From contig PDHQ01000642.1 of NCBI GenBank assembly GCA_003339415.1, positions 1 through 13,034 of the forward strand: 13,034 nucleotides of DNA. Direction: 5' to 3'. The translations under genes and the position numbers were made by a program. The DNA comes from Ophiocordyceps camponoti-saundersi (nom. inval.) (Eukaryota > Ascomycota > Sordariomycetes > Hypocreales > Ophiocordycipitaceae). Below the pieces are notes generated by a model that did not search any database, was not told the origin of the DNA, and saw nothing but the letters and a program-made list of their open reading frames with translations. Positions 6,621 to 13,034 of the stretch are shown one piece after another. How positions within the stretch are numbered: the stretch's first letter is position 1; each line of letters opens with the position of its first letter.

Positions 6621-9113
6621 GCGAAGAGTAATATCGTATAATATCCTAAAAAAGTAAAAACGTTCCTTATCCTACTATATAATTAGCAGATATTTACTAA
6701 AATATACCGTATAAAGGAGATATATATAGAGATAGTAGCCTAAAAAAATTTAGCCCTAACTTCGTTATTTAAGCTAAGAGTAATAGTAACGAGCTTATTA
6801 GAGAGGGGTAAGTAACCGAGTATAATAGCGATAGATATTTTTTTCCCCCCCCCCTCGTTATCGTTATCGTTCTACTTCTACTTATCTTTATTTTTCGTGC
6901 GACGAAATTACTACCGCTAATAATACTAATACTAATAATAATAATAATAGTAGTATTTCGAGGTTACTACTACTTCTGCGGAGGATAAAAAGGGAAGAAA
7001 TTTTCTCTTATATAGAAGAGAGAGGAGGGCAACCTTCCTACTATATAAGCTTATAAGCTGCGAACGATAACTTACGAGTTACTACCGCCTAGTAAGACGA
7101 CTCTATCCTAGGTACCGGTAAGTATAGTATCTATAAATATTTTTCGGGTTTATAAGAGGGAATATTAGGATAATAGGATAGGTATAAAGGCCCTAGTAAT
7201 TAGGTTTAAGGTAGTATACGCTAGCTTATCTAGTAACTATTAAACTACTAGAAGAGATCTAATAGTAGCGTAAGTAAAGGTAGGGAAGTTTAAAGTAATA
7301 TCGTATATTACGCGAACCTTACGATCTAGAAGGGAAGGAAGCCTTTTATTACTTAATTTATTCCTTAGAGATTTAACTTTTCTATTATTTTTAAGCTATC
7401 TAATTATCTTCTAAGCTTATTAATAAGAGCGTAAGGAAGATATATATTTTCGCTATTATTATTAATTACGCGGTATTCAGGTAGGGTAAATATTCTAAAG
7501 ATTTAGGTAGTAGGTATAAAAAGCGACGAGATATTCTAAGCTTCTAAGCTAAGAGAGATATCGGACTTATAATCGTAATAGATAGAATATAAAATATATA
7601 TAGACGGGTTTAGATATATACGGCGAAGGGTCGCGGGAGGTATATAGCTACGTTATACGCTATTATTAGGGAAAATAAATAAGTATAAGGAATAATAGTT
7701 AACTTCTTCTAAGTATAGTAGCTATAGAATTTAGGATAGTAAGATATATACTAAGGTATATTAGCGCTAGGATAGCTAAATAGCTAAGAGGAAGTTTTCG
7801 AATTTTTTAAGCGTATATTAAATAGTTTAGCTATTTTTTAGAGTTTGCTTCTTAAGGGACAGATATAGTAAAGAAGGTAATATTAAGATAGCGGGTATAA
7901 TATAGGGTAAAAACCCGAGTCTTAGAAACGACTTAAGGAGAAAAATCTAATTATAAAAAACGATCGATTTATTATATATATATTATTATATAGCCTAAGA
8001 TAGTAAGTAAAAGACTAAGTAGGATTTCGGTATCCTAAAGGCTTTATCGAATAGTCTGTTTAGTCTCTAGCCTTCTCTTATATATCTTAGTAGGAGGGAA
8101 CTATTTCGAGTATCGGTTTATATAGAGGATTAGTAGGGCTAGTAAGTAGTTTATTATATAAAGGTATAGGGTTTAGGTAAAGCTATAATTCCGTTTAGTA
8201 AAGTTTTAGCTATAAGTTATATCTTAGACTTAAATTATAATTAGTAACTTATAAATAAATATAAGGATAAGCTTAAAAGCTAAATACTTTATTTACCTAT
8301 TTCGTCTATAGAGGAAAACTAAGTTATACTATTTACTCGGATAGTAGCCGCTATCTTTATATAGCCGCTATTATAACTCTAGTTTATAAAAGCTTTCGGA
8401 ACTCTAAAAGTTATTTTCGACTATTTAATAATATACGTATAACCCTTAAAAAGATATTTTTATCTCTTCTTAGCGCTACTATTCTTTAGTAAATTAGTAG
8501 TAGCTACTAGTTTACACGGCCTTCTTCGTAGACGGTAAAAGCTTATATAGAAAATATTATAAGAGATATTAATATCCTATATTTTAAGTTTTATATTATA
8601 TAATTAATAATCTATATAAAGGTTATAAATTAGACTATATATAGTAAGGTTAATAGGAGTAAAAAGTATTAAAATTTATATTATAAGATATATATATATA
8701 AACGTAAGTAGTATATTATAAGTTAAGGCTAACTTTATATTTTATAATACGTTATAGCTTAGCTTATAATAGTACGATATAAGGTTATTAGGTTAAATAT
8801 AATATTCTTTTATTAGTTATCTTCGGATTCTTAGAAGCTTATATAATATTAAATTTCTATATAGTATTTTATATCTATAACTAACTATAGTTAAGCTATA
8901 AAATTATAAGTTTTTTATACTTTATATATAAAATATATAATTCCTACTTCTTCTATAATATATTAAAACTATATATTACCTCCTAGCGCTAATATTCTCT
9001 TTTAACTATCCCGTTTTCCCTTATACCTATTTCGGCGCCTAAATTATCGAAAACGGTTTATAAATATCGCTCGGGGCTATAGCGCTATACGGTAAGTAAA
9101 GCTTTATACTTAG
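6621..9113. other. Long RIP-saturated region without recognisable gene
   Basis: I recognised no domain on either strand. Features seen are C(10) at 6845-6854, imperfect CGTTAT repeats at 6857-6870, an (AAT)n-like stretch near 6920-6950, and many short TATA runs. Protein-like fragments appear in several frames (for example near 7590-7700), but stops are frequent and no motif stands out. Bases 8517-9113 have no CA or TG at all. This is probably the body of one or more retrotransposons mutated beyond visual recognition. Confidence 0.5.
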
Positions 9114-9231
9114 TATATAGACGATCTCTAGGGGGAAGAGTATATTCGGTATAGCGCGGGTGCTTACGCGGAGAGGTAAACTTAAGTAAGCGAAGCTCGA
9201 TAAGCGTACGGAAATTAATACGTTTATATTC
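9114..9231 (+). pseudogene. Reverse-transcriptase fragment (Ty3/Gypsy-like), RIP-inactivated
   Basis: TAT ATA GAC GAT at 9114-9125 encodes YIDD, the catalytic box of retroelement reverse transcriptases. After a TAG the frame gives GEEYIRY, which fits the EEHxxH that follows the YxDD box in Gypsy elements once Tyr is read as former His. A frame change at about 9150 continues as ARVLTRRGKL, then KLDKRTEIN, matching the usual VLxRLxxxxL-(x)n-KCEF pattern. About five residues expected between YIDD and EEH appear to be missing. Upstream RT blocks and downstream RNase H were not identifiable. The fragment is short, so this is a moderate call based on ordered motifs, not on one box alone. Confidence 0.4.
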
Positions 9232-10679
9232 TAAAGACCGGAATATTAATAAGGTAGAAAAAAATATAATAATATAAAATACTAATAAGATAAGGTAATT
9301 AGTATTACTAATCTTTTTTATTATTTTATTAACCGATATTATACTATTTATATATTTTTTCGGGGGGAACTAATTAGGAAATAAAAACTAAAATATTCGT
9401 AATATAAAGTAAACCGATAAATATCGCGAATTTATCTTCTTTTCTAAGACCGCGAAATAGCCTTAGTTAATATTAAAATATAGTATACCTAAAATAGCGG
9501 TAATAGTAAAAGTAAGTATAATAATAGTATTTAGTTCCTAGCGGAAGCTAGCGTTTTAAATTATAGATAACGTATATTAGTAGTATTTGCGGATATCGGT
9601 TAACCGTATTGAGTAAGGGAGGAGAAGGTCTACGAAGCCTTATTCGAGAAAAAGAGGGATAGCGGAGAAAGGGGGGGTAAGGCCGAATTAAAAAAAACGG
9701 ATAGGTAAGCCTTATATATTTATAGGGAGGGAGATAGCCTACTAGGCCTTAAGAGCTAACCGCTTTAGGGAACCGAGCGGCGTAAAGGCGATATAAGTAA
9801 GGGCGATATAATTTAGTTAAAAGTAGCGGATATAGCTAATAAAAAAGCAACTATTAAAAAAGCTTAATATCTAATTTATCGATTTTTCTATTATAGCAGC
9901 GGCGAGTAAGCGAACTTAATCCTCGTAACTAACGTTTACCTTATCTATATAGTAGATAAGTATACGTAATATAAGATACTAAATAGCGTGCTTAGATAAG
10001 AGCGTTAAGCTAGCGGTATTAGTAAGATTATAATATACTTATATAATATCCTTAGTATAGCTAGTAGACTATTCGTATAGGAGTAGGGAAGGAGTAGTAT
10101 AGGTATATTAGCAGAGTTTCTTAAGTAACCTTTTTATTATATTAGGAGTATAGCGTAGAGGATAAGGGAGGGGGTTATATAATAGTAAATTAATATAGCG
10201 GAAAAAGGATTAGAGGACTATTTTTATATTTTAAGAGTAGATATAGTATCTTATAAAAAGATAGCGGAACTTTTATTAATCGTATCGTTAAAAACTATAA
10301 GCGCTAAAATATTAACTTATTACTAAAACCGGTAAAAGATAAAAGCTTTTATTTACGGGATTTAAGAATACTAAAAGATATAGCTTAGGAAATATCTTAT
10401 ATATTCTACTTAGGTAATACTAGGGCCGTTAAAAAACGTAGCTTAAGAATAAGTATACCTCTCGATAATAAGGATAAAGTTATAATAATAGCCGATTAAG
10501 GGGATATATAAGAGAACTAGCTATCGAAATATAATAAGGGGCTAGGAGCGGGTTCTTATATTAAATAGGGGATTACTAAAGTTAAGTATATTACGTAAAA
10601 TTAATAGCTAGGCGTATTTTTATATACTAGCTATAATATTAAGATACTTAAAAAAAGAGGGCGGGAGGAGGTTAGGTTC
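9232..10679. other. RIP-mutated region without recognisable gene
   Basis: No family was recognised. There are A-rich stretches at 9259-9280, a G(7) run near 9670 and several AGCG-containing purine-rich segments. From about 10480 a plus frame begins to show fewer stops and leads into the next remnant. Confidence 0.45.
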
Positions 10680-11130
10680 GCCGGTAAAGTAATACTTACC
10701 TAAATAATCGAAGAGGGCTATAGCTTCGCGGTTAGCAAGACTAGAGTCGTTACTAAAAGCGGGGCTAGGAGGCGAGGCTAAGCGTTACGCGATAGCGTCG
10801 GTAGCGTAATAGAAAACTATAGCGAAGTAACTAAGGATACCGGGGAAATTAAAAAGTTCGAACTTACGTAGAAGGTAGAGATATTCGCGCGGGTTACGGA
10901 GAAAGAAGACGATAAGCTATAAGAGCGGGTTAAAGAGAACGAAGAAGTCGCGGCGTTACTTAAGGATTTCTAAGACTTATATAGTTATAACCTACTTTAT
11001 ACGGAAGGTAAACGAGGAGTTACGGATAGCTAAGTAAATACGTTAGCGCTTATAGAGGAACGGGTAGATCGAGTCGGGGTCCTAGGCGCTATCGGTAAGA
11101 GGGGGGGTAATAGCTTCTATAAGGCTACGC
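10680..11130 (+). pseudogene. Charged, coiled-coil-like ORF remnant, unrecognised
   Basis: A plus frame of 150 codons shows scattered TAA/TAG stops at plausible Gln positions. It reads as a strongly charged helical protein: a basic patch TKSGARRRG, then heptad-like KVEIFARVTEKEDDK and ERVKENEEVAALLKDF. Such segments occur in structural or DNA-binding proteins and in some Gag-like proteins. No specific family is recognised. The alternative minus frame here is Ser/Thr/Leu-rich, as expected for the antisense of a Lys/Glu-rich helix, so I prefer the plus strand. The same plus frame formally continues to 12200, but stops become dense after 11130 and the minus strand then looks better. Confidence 0.3.
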
Positions 11131-11132
11131 TA

Positions 11133-12200
11133 CTTCGTTATATAAGGTTCCGCCTTAACTAATAGGAGTATAAGAGCTGCTATAAGAAAGCCTATCGTTA
11201 TTAAGAGATAACCGGGTTTTATAGTAAGGGAACGGCTAGTAGTAAAGGAGCCGTGGAAAGGGCCGAAGAAAAGTAAGTATTTTTTCGCCGCGGCGTTATA
11301 GTATAAACTATCGGAAAGGTCGTAATTACGAACACTCTTATTATAACGTATAATATAATAACGTTTTTCGAGGAATAAGGGGGGGCCTATCGATAATAAG
11401 TTCTTATAGTATAAGTAGAAAGTAAGGGGGTAAAACGTAAGGTTATCGGGGCTTGCTAACCCCCCGCTAAAACTCTTAAAATCGGCTAGTAAATAGTATT
11501 TTTATAAGGGGTTAGAGGGTAGCGCCCTATTAGAGGCGTGGTCGGATTCGCGAGGCGAGGGGGGATTATCTTAATACCTAAGGGGAGGGGATAGCGATTT
11601 ATTAAATAGGTCGTTAGACCGGCGAGGGGGGTTAGAATTATCTCCGAGCTAGGAGGGGGAATAGCTAATATCGATAGCGAGGGCGTAGGAGAGTTATTCG
11701 ATATAGGAAAGATTATATTTAGCTTATAGATACCGAAGAAATTAGTTAAAGCGGCCGGTAAAGAGTTTCTTATTCCTATCCTTTATATCTATATCGTCGG
11801 TATCGTCGGTATCGTTATTATAGTAATCGGTATCGGGAAAGTTATCGTCGGAGTTATTATAACGGGAGTAGATATTAGAAAAGTTATCCTCGCGCGTATT
11901 GCGAAGATTCCCTTCTTTAGATAACTAGGTAATATCCTAAAATATATTAAAAGTAACTAGTAAGGGTTATATAGCGGTATTTACTATAAGAGGGAAATAA
12001 GGATAGGGAGTAGGATAGGGCGGGTAGTAGCCGGGATCGAGTTTTATATTAGAGCTAATATTATATATATAAAAGGCGGGCGAGTTCTTATTCTAGAAGG
12101 TATCGTAAGTATACGCGCCGGTAAACGTTTTCTAATATTATATAAAGAGGACTTAAAATATAGATTAGTCTTAGTAGGAAATCTAATAATATATATTCGT
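11133..12200 (-). pseudogene. Minus-strand ORF remnant with 123-codon stop-free run, unrecognised
   Basis: Read from 12200 down to a TAG at 11132, this minus frame gives a Pro/Tyr-rich start (GYYPPYPTPYPYFP, Tyr probably former His), an Asp/Asn-rich acidic tract around 11790-11880 and a Ser/Pro-rich part (NPPSPRESDHASN). From 11501 to 11133 follow 123 codons without any stop. The order of a disordered, acidic N-terminal half followed by a denser, hydrophobic half looks like a real protein. No domain is recognised and no ATG remains. The opposite plus frame has about a dozen or more stops over the same 123 codons, which favours the minus strand. Confidence 0.33.
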
Positions 12201-12499
12201 ATTTATCGATAAGCTAGCAAGGTTAGGGAGAGACTAGGAAGGCGGGAAAAGCGTAAAGATATGCTAAATATACCGGGATAAAAGGATAGCGTAGTATAGC
12301 TTAAGTAAGCTAGGGGGTAGAGGGTATTATTAGCAATACTAATATTAGGTATTTTAGTCGTAAGGTTTGCTTAGGTAGAGGATTATAAACTAGGCGTCGA
12401 AGGAGGACGAGTTAGCGATATAGAATATACGGTTATATATATCGAAGGGTAGCGTTTTAATAGCGTATTTAGTATTATATTATATTTACTAGTTAAATA
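12201..12499. other. RIP-mutated spacer, nothing recognised
   Basis: No coding run, repeat array or hairpin of note was seen. A few GCA/TGC sites survive (near 12220, 12262, 12332 and 12367). Confidence 0.4.
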
Positions 12500-12900
12500 A
12501 TAAAATCTAAATATAGTTTTAAGGTATAAGGATTTAGGCGGCTAGCGGGATAGTAATAAGTTTAAGATAGGAACTAATAATAGATATTATACTAAGCGAA
12601 AATTCCTTTTCGGTTTCGGAGTTATCTAACGGCAAATTTAGGGTATTTTCCCTATAGTTAATATTATATTTTTCTTAAAGAAGTTTATATATAGCGGTAG
12701 AGTTAAAGGCTTTAGATTCGGTTATTTCCTAAAAGCGGCGGCCTATTTTCGCGAAGAGGGAAAGGTAAGTTAAATCTAGTATTTAAGGGGGATAGATAGC
12801 CGTGCATATACGAAAGCTTAGCTAATAAATTAAGATACTTAATCTTATAGCGGGAATAAAACTTAGAAAAGTTATTAGTAAGGGTTATAAGCGTTAGCTT
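12500..12900 (-). pseudogene. Short minus-strand ORF scraps, unrecognised
   Basis: On the minus strand, 12900 to 12715 is 62 codons with no stop and includes a rare surviving ATG at 12805-12803. A second minus frame from about 12763 to 12500 gives roughly 85 codons with a few stops, including SETEKEFSLS. The two overlap as if joined by a frameshift. The reading is Leu/Tyr/Ser-rich with no recognised motif, and it may be part of one transposon ORF or chance. Confidence 0.2.
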
Positions 12901-13002
12901 ATCTAGAAAGACTAAGTTATACGATATAAAGACTATACTATCTTTACTATATCCTCCCTATATATTAGATTCCTTAAGCATTTTCGTAGATATATTTTTT
13001 TC

Positions 13003-13006
<4 letters not shown>

Positions 13007-13033
<27 letters not shown>

Positions 13034-13034
13034 T
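13007..13034. repeat. (T)28 homopolymer at window end
   Basis: Twenty-eight T end the window, preceded by a T-rich stretch from about 12994. This could be the start of a minus-strand element's poly(A) tail continuing beyond the window, or a contig break at a homopolymer. The mirror situation at the left end (28 G) makes a contig-edge explanation attractive. Confidence 0.7.

Larger units (their letters stand above)
172..13006. other. RIP-mutated (CpA-depleted) repeat region
   Basis: Across nearly the whole window CpA and TpG are rare, TpA is extremely common and CpG stays frequent. For example 8517-9160 contains no CA and no TG, although many CG dinucleotides remain. This is seen directly in the sequence. 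It matches repeat-induced point mutation as known from Neurospora and other Pezizomycotina, where CpA becomes TpA on both strands of repeated DNA in the sexual phase. Recognisable retrotransposon coding remnants inside the region carry only TAA/TAG stops where Gln or Trp would be expected, which supports the same process. Ordinary AT-rich drift would not spare CpG or remove CA and TG so selectively. The left 171 bases keep normal CA and TG. Confidence 0.9.

Noticed and set aside
11100..12210. Continuation of the plus-strand coiled-coil frame to 12200
   Set aside because: After about 11130 the plus frame has too many stops (about 13% of codons over 11133-11501) and becomes Ile/Gly/Val-rich. 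The minus strand is cleaner and more protein-like.

Overview
The window looks like a decayed transposon graveyard from a filamentous ascomycete (Pezizomycotina). I see no intact gene and no RNA gene. From about base 172 to the right end, CpA and its complement TpG are almost absent, TpA is very common, and CpG is well kept. That is the signature of repeat-induced point mutation (RIP), which in Neurospora and relatives changes CpA to TpA on both strands of duplicated DNA. The consequences are visible throughout. Gln and Trp codons appear as TAA/TAG stops, His and Cys codons appear as Tyr, and ATG has nearly vanished. An ordinary start-to-stop ORF search therefore finds almost nothing real.

Layout. 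Bases 1-172 are a less mutated edge: a G-rich tract ending in 28 consecutive G, then a 16-bp tandem repeat and a small hairpin. Bases 173-2160 are non-coding repeats (a 26-bp tandem array at 391-494, a 9-bp minisatellite at 1592-1699 and a hairpin at 1833-1866) plus one possible coding remnant at 1062-1403. Bases 2174-3635 hold two weak, convergent coding remnants and end at a large inverted repeat (3596-3790). Bases 4258-5066 hold the clearest gene remains: a plus-strand Gag of a fungal LTR retrotransposon with a CCHC-like zinc knuckle. It is followed by an unrecognised plus-strand remnant (about 5096-6200) and a perfect (TTA)13 microsatellite (6211-6250).

Bases 6620-9110 carry no recognisable gene and include the most extreme RIP stretch (8517-9160, no CpA or TpG at all). 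A short reverse-transcriptase fragment with a YIDD box lies at 9114-9231. Bases 9232-12900 contain further unrecognised remnants: a charged, coiled-coil-like plus-strand reading (10680-11130), a minus-strand reading (11133-12200) with a 123-codon stop-free run, and another minus-strand scrap (12500-12900). The window closes with 28 T.

No set of genes works together here. The biology is the mutational process and the nested, broken mobile elements it acted on. The most unusual observation is that surviving CpA sites are strongly skewed to the GpCpA context. Strand and frame calls for the unrecognised remnants are uncertain, because RIP makes opposite strands look similarly open.
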